From contig NC_134110.1 of the NCBI RefSeq assembly GCF_040939455.1, positions 2,178,001 to 2,242,000 on the forward strand: DNA of 64,000 nucleotides. The letters run 5' to 3'. A program made the position numbers and the translations under genes. Within the stretch, counting starts at the first letter, position 1; each line of letters opens with the position of its first letter. The notes beneath the pieces are model-generated. The model was given only the letters and a program-made list of their open reading frames with translations. It made no database searches and had not been told where the DNA came from. The DNA comes from Microcebus murinus (lineage: Eukaryota; Chordata; Mammalia; Primates; Cheirogaleidae). This document shows, piece after piece, positions 1 through 10,329 of the stretch.

Positions 1-178
1 GGCGTGATGGCGCAAGCCTGTAGTCCCAGCTTCTCGGGAGGCTGAGGCAGGAGGATCGCTTGAGCCCAGGAGTCTGAGGTTGCTGTGAGCTAGGCTGACG
101 CCACGGCACTCACTCTAGCCTGGGCAACAGAGAGCGAGAGACTGGCTCAAAAAAAAAAAATAAATAAAATAAATAAAA
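1..178 (+). mobile_element. Alu SINE, right monomer only (cut by window edge)
   Basis: The sequence opens inside an Alu and runs through the right monomer to an A-rich tail made of AAAT-type units near 150-178. The right-monomer wording (GGTTGCTGTGAGCTAGGCTG, about 78-97, followed by the ACGCCACGGCACTCACTC stretch) is the form seen in lemur-type Alus rather than human AluS/Y. Alus are non-coding 7SL-derived retroposons mobilised by L1. The left monomer lies outside the window. Confidence 0.93.
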
Positions 179-717
179 GACAACTCAACTACCGGCATGG
201 CTCCAACTACGGGCGAGTACGAAAGGTCCCGAGGTCAGAAGGACGGACCTGGAGGGGCACTAAGAATGCAGGGTGTCATTAAGCAACACAACCACCTAGC
301 AGGCAAATGAAGGGGGGAAGAAACGCAGCCAGAATTGCTGGGGCGAGTTTGCAGTGTCCTTGAAGCAGCCTGCTGGACACGGCGCACCCCAGTTCTATTT
401 GAGGGTCACCCTCCCAGACGGTAGACCTGGACTCTCGCTGGACAATGATGGCAGGATCCAAGGTCGCCAAGGCTATAAATAGATTACGAAGTGCGGAGGT
501 CAAGGTCGCTGGAAATGAGGCGGTCACGGAACTCTAAAACCAATGCGTTAGTGACGGACTATCCCGAGGGGTGAGGTTCCCCAGGGTTACAAGGGGCTCG
601 GGGGGTGGGTGCCACAGCCTTAGATCAATTTTATGGCGAGTAAATGACAGCACCAAGGAACGATGTGAGCTTCATGTGAACATGACGTTTTGCTCAGAAG
701 TTGGAAGAAGAGGCAGA
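179..717. other. Unique sequence, nothing recognised
   Basis: No repeat family, splice-framed coding segment or RNA gene was recognised between the Alu tail and the minisatellite. The few open frames here are short and have no recognisable domain. Confidence 0.6.
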
Positions 718-2103
718 GCCCCACGGCAGGGCGAACCCTCTCCCACGGCAGGGCGAACCCTCTCCCACGGCAGGGAGAACCCTCTCCCACGGCAGGGCGA
801 ACCCTCTCCCACGGCAGGGGAACCCTCTCCCACGGCAGGGGAACCCTTTCCCACGGCAGGGCTAACCCTCTCCCACGGCAGGGCGAACCCTCTCCCACGG
901 CAGGGAGAACCCTCTCCCACGGCAGGGCGAACCCTCTCCCACGGCAGGGCGAACCCTCTCCCACGGCAGGGAGAACCCTCTCCCACGGCAGGGAGAACCC
1001 TCTCCCACGGCAGGGCGAACCCTCTCCCACGGCAGGGGAACCCTCTCCCACGGCAGGGCGAACCCTCTCCCACGGCAGGGAGAACCCTCTCCCACAGCAA
1101 GGAGAACCCTCTCCCACGACAGGGAGAACCCTCTCCCACGGCAGGGGGAACCCTCTCCCACAGCAAGGAGAACCCTCTCCCATGGCAGGGCGAACCCTCT
1201 CCCACAGCAAGGAGAACCCTCTCCCATGACAGGGTGAACCCTCTCCCATGGCAGGGCGAACCCTCTCCCACGGCAGGGCGAACCCTCTCCCACGGCAGGG
1301 CGAACCCTCTCCCACGGCAGGGAGAACCCTCTCCCACGGCAGGGAGAACCCTCTCCCACGGCAGGGAGAACCCTCTCCCACGGCAGGGCGAACCCTCTCC
1401 CACGGCAGGGCGAACCCTCTCCCACGGCAGGGAGAACCCTCTCCCACGGCAGGGAGAACCCTCTCCCACGGCAGGGCGAACCCTCTCCCACGGCAGGGGA
1501 ACCCTCTCCCACGGCAGGGCGAACCCTCTCCCACGGCAGGGAGAACCCTCTCCCACAGCAAGGAGAACCCTCTCCCACGACAGGGAGAACCCTCTCCCAC
1601 GGCAGGGGGAACCCTCTCCCACGGCAAGGAGAACCCTCTCCCATGGCAGGGCGAACCCTCTCCCACAGCAAGGAGAACCCTCTCCCATGACAGGGTGAAC
1701 CCTCTCCCACGGCAGGGCGAACCCTCTCCCACGGCAGGGCGAACCCTCTCCCACGGCAGGAGAACCCTCTCCCACGGCAGGGCGAACCCTCTCCCACAGC
1801 AAGGAGAACCCTCTCCCACGGCAGGGCGAACCCTCTCCCACGGCAGGGGAACCCTCTCCCATGACAGGGTGAACCCTCTCCCACGGCAGGGGAACCCTCT
1901 CCCATGACAGGGCGAACCCTCTCCCACGGCAGGGGAACCCTCTCCCATGACAGGGCGAACCCTCTCCCACGACAGGGGAACCCTCTCCCACGGCAGGGGG
2001 AACCCTCTCCCACGGCAGGGGGAACCCTCTCCCACGGCAGGGGGAACCCTCTCCCACGGCAGGGGAACCCTCTCCCACGGCAGGGTGAACCCTCTCCCAC
2101 CAG
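718..2103. repeat. 22-bp minisatellite, about 63 units
   Basis: A head-to-tail array with a 22-bp unit of the form CCCTCTCCCACGGCAGGG plus a variable four-base end (most often CGAA or AGAA; also GGAA, and GAA in 21-bp units). I counted 63 units by hand. Named variants recur: CAGCAAGG replacing CGGCAGGG, ATGACAGGGTG, and ACGACAGGG. Sixteen consecutive variant units (about 895-1246) recur in the same order at about 1356-1707, an offset of 461 bp. This is the mark of a block duplication inside the array. Because 22 is not a multiple of 3 and the unit lacks stops, long meaningless frames open on both strands. Confidence 0.97.
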
Positions 2104-2559
2104 GTTTGCTACTTAGCGAGCACACGTGGAGCACTCCCCACGAGAGGAACTAGCACCTTCGCGTGAATCCGAGCTTTGGGTGGGGCAGGAGGGGGGGCGA
2201 GCGTTCGGCGCGGAGACGGGCATTCCGGGATAGGCCTCCATGACGGCAGGAGCTCCAGAGAGCGTGAGGCTCTGGACGGAACGATCCACCATGAAAAGTC
2301 AAGGAAGGAAGCCTGGAGGGGAAGCAGGAACACGAGCATATGGAAAAGGTGACCCCAGGGCTCAAATTGTGGATGGCGGCCAGAAACAAATGGAATTCGC
2401 AAGCTTCTCGATTATAAAAAGGTCGGCGATTAAATGCTATTCGGGGAGGACCTGAGCTTCTGGGAGCCATTCTCCAAAGGGGTTTGTCAGGCTGACTTTT
2501 CTCACGCGATCCTTTACAATGGTCTCTTAACTAGGTTTTTAAATCCCCGGCTGCAACTC
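2104..2559. other. Unique sequence right of the minisatellite
   Basis: Moderately GC-rich single-copy DNA with a G-run near 2190-2200. No repeat family or gene recognised. Confidence 0.55.
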
Positions 2560-2800
2560 CCACCTGCGACGTCCAGCCCGCGTACTCTCACCGGAATTAC
2601 TGTTCTGAATTCTGGATTCAGCACCTATCGCTCTCCTGCTTGGAGTACTTCATCAGCTCCCTGCTGTATTAAGGGCAAAGCACAAACACTTTAAACACGC
2701 CACATGAGGCCCAGCACAATCTGGCCCGCCGCTACGTACCAGCCTGACCCCTTCCTTCCCACTTGAGCCAGCTACCCTGGTGACCTTCCCCAGGGAGGAC
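2560..2800 (+). mobile_element. L2 LINE fragment
   Basis: The stretch around 2660-2760 (CTGCTGTATTAAGGGCAAAG, then GGCCCAGCACAATCTGGCCC and a cytosine-rich tail) follows the familiar order of the ancient L2 LINE near its 3' part. It is heavily diverged and has no intact frame. The ends are approximate. Confidence 0.55.
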
Positions 2801-2837
2801 TGGAATAACGGCGGGAGTCCAGGCTGCAAAGGCAGCT

Positions 2838-3003
2838 GGCATGGGTCGGGATTCCCGGCTCATCACATGCACTGGCGGCTAATTAACCACACTTAGCCCT
2901 CGCCACATTCTGAAAATGGGACGGTAATGATATCTGCCTCAGAAGGTCATTACAGGATTAGATGAGTTCATACGGGCCAAGCACTGAGTATGCAGTCAGC
3001 AAG
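2838..3003 (+). mobile_element. MIR SINE
   Basis: The segment around 2910-2985 (GAAAATGGGACGGTAATGAT, then a CTCAGAAGGTCATTACAGGA block and GATTAGATGAGTTCATAC) matches the core and 3' part of the tRNA-derived MIR SINE in sense orientation. It is typical of old mammalian repeats, with scattered substitutions. Confidence 0.72.
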
Positions 3004-3027
3004 TACTAGTGACTCACATTTCTGAGA

Positions 3028-3140
3028 TGTTACACCCTCATCTCTCCACTGGAAATGCCCTTCCTGCCGTTTCCATCTCAAAATCCTTATCTTCTCTCAA
3101 GTCTCAACTCAAATATCACCACCACTTTGAAGTTTTCGAA
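3028..3140 (+). mobile_element. L2 LINE 3' fragment
   Basis: The order CTGGAAATGCCCTTCCTGCC, then CTCAAGTCTCAACTCAAATA and TCACCACC is the characteristic L2 3'-region wording. It may belong to the same insertion as the L2 piece at 2.6-2.8 kb, split by the MIR between them. Confidence 0.7.
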
Positions 3141-4700
3141 GTATTTTTTTTTTTTTACCTTTTGTTATCCTCCAAGTTAGAATTAATCACCGACTCGGTG
3201 CTCCCATGAGATTTATCTAGACCCGGCGAGAGCGATAATAGCATTGCGTTTGAATTAACTGCTTAATGTGGCTTTACCTGAAGTTAACCAAGGTGAGTGG
3301 GCTCACCTTTCCGCTAAGGACCACAGTCTGATGCACAAGCAATGGAAAGGAAATGTATATCCCTAAGCAGAAAGGAAGAAACATGACTTGCTGTGTTTTC
3401 AAGAAAAAGAATTACGTGCTTTCCTGACTGGCAGTAAGAAGTCCAATTCCTGTCTCATTTGAAATCTCTGCCTTCCAACTGTCTAAACAGTGCATAGTGC
3501 CTAGCCAGTGCTCAGCAGGGGTCTTTTGGATCAAATGGAATGGAATAGAGCAAGATAGAATGGAATTACGTGTAGTTGTGTTTCGGGGAGATAGAGGTAT
3601 CCACCACCCAGACCCATCGAATCGCAAGTCTGACTAGCGCGAGGTTTAACTGTTTTGCAGAAAAACTCCAAACCGAACCACTAATAACATAAACAGCTAG
3701 GATGCATTTTCATGAGCGACAGAAAGCTTACACTATCCCCCTTGCAGTAGCCAGCAGTATGTCCCCGTTCTTGCCAGTAATGTTTTCAATGGGAAAAGAA
3801 TCCACAAGTATTTCTAGCTCCCTTTATGTTATTAAAAGTACCAGCGTAACCTAGCAACCACCAAGATACAGATATTAAAACAGACACTTTAAAATATATT
3901 CCAGTACTTTGCCATCCACTTAGTGAGAATGTCTATGTTCTAACAATTACTCATTTTGTGTCTATGAGAATAACCGTATGCCATTTTCCCGATGTCTTTT
4001 TCGAGACCCCATCCCCGCTCCTCCCCCTCCCTTCAATATTTTGACTAATCTACTCAGAGAAGGAGTGAGGGGAAAAAAACAAGTTAGTTTTTTAACAAAA
4101 GAAGAAGTGAGCATCGGAATGGGTGCGGTGCCGGGACAGCCAGGTGGTGTGGAGGAATGATAAGCCCGGTCCGATGACATAACCTGGACTTCCTCTTTTT
4201 AAATCCGGGCAGGCTGCCTTATTAGCAATGGAAGGGCGTCGCTTTGGTTGAACATCTCTGCATCATTATGCAAAGCGTTAACAGAGGCCCTTGTGATAGA
4301 TGTCTTAGGTCAATCCATCTTCTCCTAACCTTTCAGCCTGGGCATCAGAAATAGGTGCAGACTGGCGTTTAGCCAAGCCTCGGGGCAACGGACAGCAGGG
4401 TCATAGCATCGGGGGTTAGAAAGAGTCTCAAGCGTCATCCCAGCCACCCCCCCCACGTGACTTTGAGAGGCACCCGCCCAGTGCTTTGGCCACAGAGACC
4501 TCACTGGCAGCGTTTGGGGCCACTAGAAGAAAGGGGGTGAGATCTAGGCTGGAGGCGGGCGGGGAAAACGTGGAGCTTTCTGTGGAAAGCTTGCCTGCGG
4601 ACGGAAGTCAGGACGCTGGGGGGCGGTCCTGACACAGAGCAAGTCAAACAAGATCCCTTTAACCTTCCTCCTCTATAGCAGATATCTGCGGGCTTTCGTG

Positions 4701-4701
<1 letters not shown>
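3141..4701. other. Unique sequence, nothing recognised
   Basis: A short T-run lies at about 3146-3157. No repeat family or coding segment was recognised in the remaining 1.5 kb; open frames are below about 75 codons. Confidence 0.5.
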
Positions 4702-4732
<31 letters not shown>

Positions 4733-4957
4733 ACAGGGTCTCGCTCTGTCACCCAGGCTGGAGTGCAGTGGCCTCATCACATAGCTCACTGCAGCCTCGA
4801 CCTCCTGGGCTCAAGTGATCCTCCTGCCTCAGCCTCCCGAGTAGCTGGGACTCCAGGCATGCGCCACCATGCCCAGCTAATTTTTTAAAATTTTTTTTGT
4901 AAAGAGGGGGTCTCGCTATGTTGGCCAGGATGGTCTCACACTCCTGGCCTCAAGCAG
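4702..4957 (-). mobile_element. Older Alu, antisense, 5'-truncated
   Basis: A poly-T head at about 4701-4728 is followed by antisense Alu (GTCTCGCTCTGTCACCCAGG through CCCAGCTAATTTTT and GGCCAGGATGGTCTCACACT). It ends at CCTCAAGCAG without the terminal GCGCCCGGCC end, so the 5' part is missing. Its linker lacks the lemur-type insertion seen in the other copies, so it looks like an older AluJ-like element shared by primates. Confidence 0.9.
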
Positions 4958-5519
4958 ACTTCTCTGAGTATGGAAGACGGAAAAGTTGGTGGCACTGGAG
5001 AAAGCACATGTGACAGAGGACGCAGAGCCTAGGCAGGAGGGAGTGTGGTCAGTGAGGTCCACACACGGTGGAAAAAATCAGAACACCTCCTGCCCAGGTA
5101 TTATTATAAAAAGAAAAATAGTTGGAGATCGAGACACATCTCTAAAACCTTATTTTCCATTTACTCGACTTTGATGAAGCTATTTCCCTCTGCCACATGC
5201 TGTCTTAGGAACTGAGGATGAAACGTAATTTCCCTCCCTGTAGGAGAAGCCTAGAACCGGAAAATCACAGTTGAAATAAGAAGATAAACGAAACACGGAA
5301 GCAGAGCCCGAGAGGAAGGTGGGAGGCGCTTAATCTGCCCCGGGCAGCAGGACTCCCAAGGGGAGGAAGGAGGTTGGTGTTATCGATAGAAAGGCTGTAG
5401 AGGTTTTCTGGCCACCTTTTCTTTTTTTTTTTTTTTCCTTCCTGCAGTTGAGAAGGACGAAACGAAGGAGCCACATGTGAGCTCAGCTAAGTGAGAGCCG
5501 GGCCGTGATGCGGTTGCCA
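4958..5519. other. Unique sequence with a polypyrimidine run
   Basis: A T-rich run lies at about 5417-5438. No gene or repeat family recognised. Confidence 0.5.
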
Positions 5520-6270
5520 GAGCACCCGACAGCGTCCCCTCCTGCACCTTCTGCATCCGCGGGAAGTGTTTGCTGCAGTCCGGGACCACGCTTCGAGAGC
5601 GCAGGGTGACAAACGACTGACTGCGGAAGAAAGGGACCAGGTGCAAGAATCTGAGGCCACGCCCGTGCAAGGGGTGTCCGGAAAGGTGCCGCTGGGCAGG
5701 CTGCGCGAAGGGCGCGGAGATGGAGCTCGGCCCCTGCTGAGCACAGACGCTGCCTGTCCCGTAGATCACCCGGTGATGCACTGGCGCGGAGACGGCAGAC
5801 CAGCTCCCTCGGCACTGGCTTCCGGTACTTTCCACATCGTTACGGGCCGACGCCCCACCCACCGCGGCTTCTGCAGGACACAGAGTCCCTGGATACAGGT
5901 GGGGTCGGGGTCTCCGCTTCCGAATTCCTGCTGCAGCCAGGTGCTTGGCGCCTCCCCTCCGCTGCGCCTCCTTCTCCCAGCCCTCCGCCCCCGCTGCCCC
6001 CGCTGCCCCCGCTGCCCCTCGCGGTCCTTGGGCTGCAGGAGGAGATGGACCCCGAGTGGGAGCTCGCGGCCGGGCTGAGTGGGGCGATGGCGCAGCGAGT
6101 GTGAAATCCAGACTATTTCTTAACTGCCCCCCCCCACACACACACCCCAGGCCTGCGGAACAAATGGGCCCCCGGCCGCTTCCTGAAGAAACGCTGCCCG
6201 CCAAGCCCGGCGCCGTCCGCCCCGGGATCGGCCGCGCTGCCCCGATGGCACCGGCTGGCGTCCCAGGTAG
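5520..6270. promoter_or_regulatory. CpG-island-like block
   Basis: Hand counting gives about 4 to 7 CpG per 60 bases over this stretch in roughly 65% GC sequence, which implies an observed/expected CpG ratio near 0.8. A small tandem run of CTGCCCCCG units lies at about 5990-6020. Such blocks commonly mark promoters active in the germline, but no first exon or downstream gene is recognised. The open frames crossing it, including a 332-codon frame on the minus strand from 6378 to 5380, show no domain and overlap others on both strands, as expected of stop-poor GC-rich DNA. Confidence 0.55.
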
Positions 6271-7051
6271 CGAGTGCTGTCTGGACACCCGGGACGGGTG
6301 GGAGGGCATAGGGCCAAGCGGGTTTTTACCGGATTTAAGGCAGAGCAGATAATCCACACCAGGAGCAACATGAGCCACCTCGAACTAGCAGAGTGGCGTG
6401 CAGAAAGAAGGACCTCGGGTCTGCTGAGCGCAGACAGGGGTCAGCAGAGAAGGCTGGAGAAGAGACAGCACCAGGGGCCGAGAGCGCGACAGTAGCCGCA
6501 TCCCGCTGGGTAGAAGCCGGCGCTGACTTTGGGGAGACGGCGGAGTGACAGGTACCAGGCCTGGCGGCATCCTCAGCTTCTTCCCACAAGCCCCTGGCGC
6601 ACCTGCCCGGGTGGCAGAGCTGGAGGCAGGGCAAGCAATCACCACGCACCTGGGCACCCGGCGCCTGCCCCAGCACGACGGCCCCACTGAGCTGCCCCCG
6701 ACGGCATCTTCCGGAATGACACAGACAGTAGGTGTCGATGTCAGTCCCCCTGCCACACGTTTGTTCTTACCGACGGTAGCTGTCACCGTAGCTGCAGATG
6801 GTGGTTCGGGGAATGAATTCTGGAAGGGTCTGGAAGAATCTAGCTGAGAGAGCTTGAGCCTCAGCGTGGGGTCAACGGCAGTGCTTCCTCTTGGACCTTC
6901 GGTCCGGTGGGCTGACCCGCAGGGACATCTCTAACGTGCGGGGTGAGTGACATTGGAGAACTGGGGTACTTCTGGAAGGGGGCAACCGAAAGAAGGAGGG
7001 ACAGTCGAAGGTTCTGGAAATGTGCCTTTCACCTTCTCTGAACCAGAATTC
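6271..7051. other. GC-rich unique sequence
   Basis: Continues the GC-rich domain with fewer CpG. No gene or repeat recognised. Confidence 0.5.
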
Positions 7052-7188
7052 CCCAAAGCTGCGGTTCGCAGACTCGTGGAGCCAGAATCACCCAGAGGGT
7101 TTAGGAAACAAACGCAGACCGCCAGCCCCACCCTCAGAGTCTCTGGCTGGCTGGTCTGGGGGTGGGCTTGAATCTTGCATTTCTAAGG
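7052..7188 (+). mobile_element. MER5A-like hAT-Charlie MITE remnant
   Basis: The order of blocks fits MER5A in sense orientation: GCAGACTCGTGGAGCCAGAA, TCACCCAGAGGG, AGCCCCACCCTCAGAGTCTC, and GGGGGTGGGCTTGAATCTTG. Several positions that are A or T in the remembered consensus are G or C here. It is a non-autonomous DNA transposon with no coding capacity. Confidence 0.62.
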
Positions 7189-8350
7189 AGATACCGAGGG
7201 ACTGCGGCCGCTGCTCCCAGCAAAACGGGCTGGCCTTGAACACCTCCCCAAGTGCATTTCCTCCAGACAGCAGAGCCGAGACTGGTGACATTGTATCTCC
7301 TTTGGGTTCACCTGGGACAAGAAGGACAGAGTGAAAGCAGAGGGAGAGATGGCACCAGCAAGTGCCGAGGGCGCAGTAGAGACGCGGGACACTGTGAAGA
7401 CAGCCACCACCATGGAGCCCGCTACCGCTGCAGGTGCCTAAGCCTTAATCTTGCTGAAGAACCCTGGGAAGGCGCGGGACCAGGTGGCTCGGTGGCATCC
7501 CCACTGGGGAGGGTCCAGAGAGGATGCCACAGGGCAACTCACCAGCCGCTACCCGAGGGCTGCTCTGGGTGCGGTTAATCCCCCTAGCGCTGCATGGCGG
7601 CGGGCGGGGTCCACAGGTGTGCAGTCTGGCGGGACAGGGACAGCATCTCCAAGGCATCGGCTGCAGCCCGCGCCGGGGAGGAAGTGCCCCTCGCGCTGAG
7701 CAGAAGGACTTCCTCCCGTGTGCTCTCCCCCACCACCCACTGCATTGCCTCGGGAGTCTGACAGCTCCCCGCAGTGGAAACTGGGCCACTGAGTCACGGC
7801 GCTGGGTCACAAGTCGAGAAGATCTCCTGCAAAGGAAGCTCCTGTTCTTGGAGGATAGGGACAGGTCGGGGGGCAAAGGAGCACCGAGGATGTTTTCAGG
7901 GTGCTTTTAGGGAGCCAGGCACCCACAATCACCCATCCCGACGCCCCACCCAACAGAAGCTCCTGCCTAAAACCTCCCTGGGGCTCCACCTCATCTTCTC
8001 TGTCGGGGCGCTGGCTCGGCCCTGACCACTCCTCACCCGTACCCGTAAGTCCTGACCGCAGACTGGGCCACTGTCTGCTGCAGCCGCCGCCCGGTGCCCC
8101 CCGGTAGAGTCCGCAGCAGGATGCTCCAGACTCGCCTGGTTCCGGCCACTCGGTCCCTTTCCAACCCCACAGGCTCCTCCACTCACATGGAAGCTGAAGC
8201 CGCGGCGTGCCGACCTACAGGTCCTCACCTGTCACACATAGAGCGCTGTTGCACATGGAGTCTCCGATTCCTCTCCCTCCACCTAGAACACCATCCTCAC
8301 CTGGCCCGCCCTCAACCATCTGCTCTCCAGGAACTCACAAGATCAGGACT
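7189..8350. other. GC-rich unique sequence
   Basis: Mostly unrecognised. A possible L2-like piece lies at about 8270-8335 (CTAGAACACCATCCTCACCT), too short to call firmly. No coding gene supported. Confidence 0.5.
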
Positions 8351-8943
<593 letters not shown>

Positions 8944-9405
8944 CACTCATTGCTCTATTTTATGGGCTAAGACCACAGTGCTTATCTTGACCACACGTTA
9001 TCCTGGCTGCCTGGGTGTCTAATTCTCGCAGGTCTGCCGGCCAGAAGCTCTTTCGGCCTCCCTGTTGGCAGCGCCACCTAGCGACTGCTGCCCACGCGTC
9101 CTCCGGCTGCCGGGCAGGCTCGGTCGGTCACGTGAGCTGGCCCGGCTGGTGCTAACAACCGGCGGTGGCAGCAGCCATGTTGGGGGCTGCCGGCTTCCTG
9201 CACGCGGCGCAGCTTCCCCGCTCCTTTCTATTTTTATTCATGCACGGGGGGAAATAGCATCGCTGGTGTTCTATAATTGGAAACATGACCTACATACTCC
9301 TGGCTGCCCTAACCTTTCCTAGAAGGGGCAGGGAAAAAAGTGAAATTTAGTTTCAGGGACGACAGCGACTTTCATCTGTGTACTCGCTGTTAATGCTCCC
9401 CCCGG
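8944..9405. other. Unique sequence, GC-rich centre
   Basis: A CpG-rich patch at about 9070-9220 is flanked by ordinary sequence. No gene or repeat recognised. Confidence 0.5.
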
Positions 9406-9465
9406 GTTAATTAAGGCCAACGAAAAGTTGTTGGCAGAAAACAACGTGGGAAGGAGGCAGAGAAG
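9406..9465. repeat. 60-bp direct duplicate, copy 1
   Basis: A 60-bp segment (from GTTAATTAAGGCCAACGAAA to GGAAGGAGGCAGAGAAG) recurs in the same orientation at 10,271-10,329 with about seven differences. The distance between copies is 865 bp. A run of C precedes both. I do not recognise the family. Confidence 0.85.
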
Positions 9466-10270
9466 TCGGACTCCAGAAGCACAGGGCTTCCGAGAGGAAC
9501 TTGAGGACCAGGAGGCAGCCCACAGCAGTCACGGGGGTTGGAAATAGCTGCATCGCGGAGGAAGCTGCCGAACACCGCGTGGGAGAGGGAAGTTCCTGCC
9601 GGGTCTGGGAAGACAACCCTGCAGTTCCAGTCGAGCCCCCGAGATATGAAGATCCCGGCCACCGCCTGCTCCAGGTGACCTTAAGCAGGTACCGCAGTGA
9701 CAGGGCAGGAGGGACGCAGCTTCCGCACGGCACTGGACTAGAGGAAAGCTCCGAAACTGCCCCAGATAAGTGAGACCCTTGACTCCTAGTCCCTCCCCGT
9801 GACCGGGAGCGGACGCCTCCGGCACGGCACCCACCGGCAACGCGACCCAGGAGCCGGTCCGGGAAACGGCCGGAGACCACGGGCTAGTTCTCCTCATTGC
9901 AGGGGGACCGGGAATTCCGGGGATGGTCAGCACAAGGCTGTTGACCGTTTCCCCAGCCACCCGGAGAGAGCTGATGGGGCGTGAGGACAAACTCAGGCAA
10001 GGCGGAGACGGGAGGAGCAGGTGGATCCTGATGCCTCCTCTTTGTTCGCAGAGACCTTCCCCCGCGCTTCCCCGACTCTTCCCGGTAGACGCCGGGCCCC
10101 GCCGCCCGCTTGGCGTCTCTGAGCTCGTAGGAAGCGGATCTTCACTGCTCGAGTCTGAAAGTGTCCTGAGTCATGGAATAACTCTTTGCTCATTCCTGTG
10201 CCTGCAGCCTTCTCCCGTTAGTTTTCTAAGCCTCGATTTCCTTCACAATTTCCTTCCTTAATACCCCCTG
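9466..10270. other. GC-rich sequence between the duplicates
   Basis: About 0.8 kb with no recognised gene or repeat. Several overlapping open frames on both strands lack any domain. Confidence 0.5.
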
Positions 10271-10329
10271 GTTAGTTAAGGCCAACGAAAGGTGGTGACG
10301 GAAAACAACGTGGGAAGGAGGCAGAGAAG
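10271..10329. repeat. 60-bp direct duplicate, copy 2
   Basis: Second copy of the segment at 9,406-9,465. The right parts (from AAAACAACGTGGGAAGGAGG on) are nearly identical, while a ten-base stretch in the middle differs. Sequence beyond the end is not shared. Confidence 0.85.

Noticed and set aside
718..2103. CRISPR array
   Set aside because: Repeats of 22 bp follow one another with no unique spacers, and the DNA is mammalian. The same holds for the 23/24-bp and 27-bp arrays.
571..2134. Open frames of up to 504 codons on both strands
   Set aside because: They arise from the stop-free 22-bp unit read in rotating frames; every frame is open at once and there is no domain.
5380..6378. 332-codon minus-strand frame as a gene
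   Set aside because: It lies in CpG-rich, stop-poor DNA, overlaps several frames of other phases, and shows only low-complexity Ala/Gly/Pro stretches.
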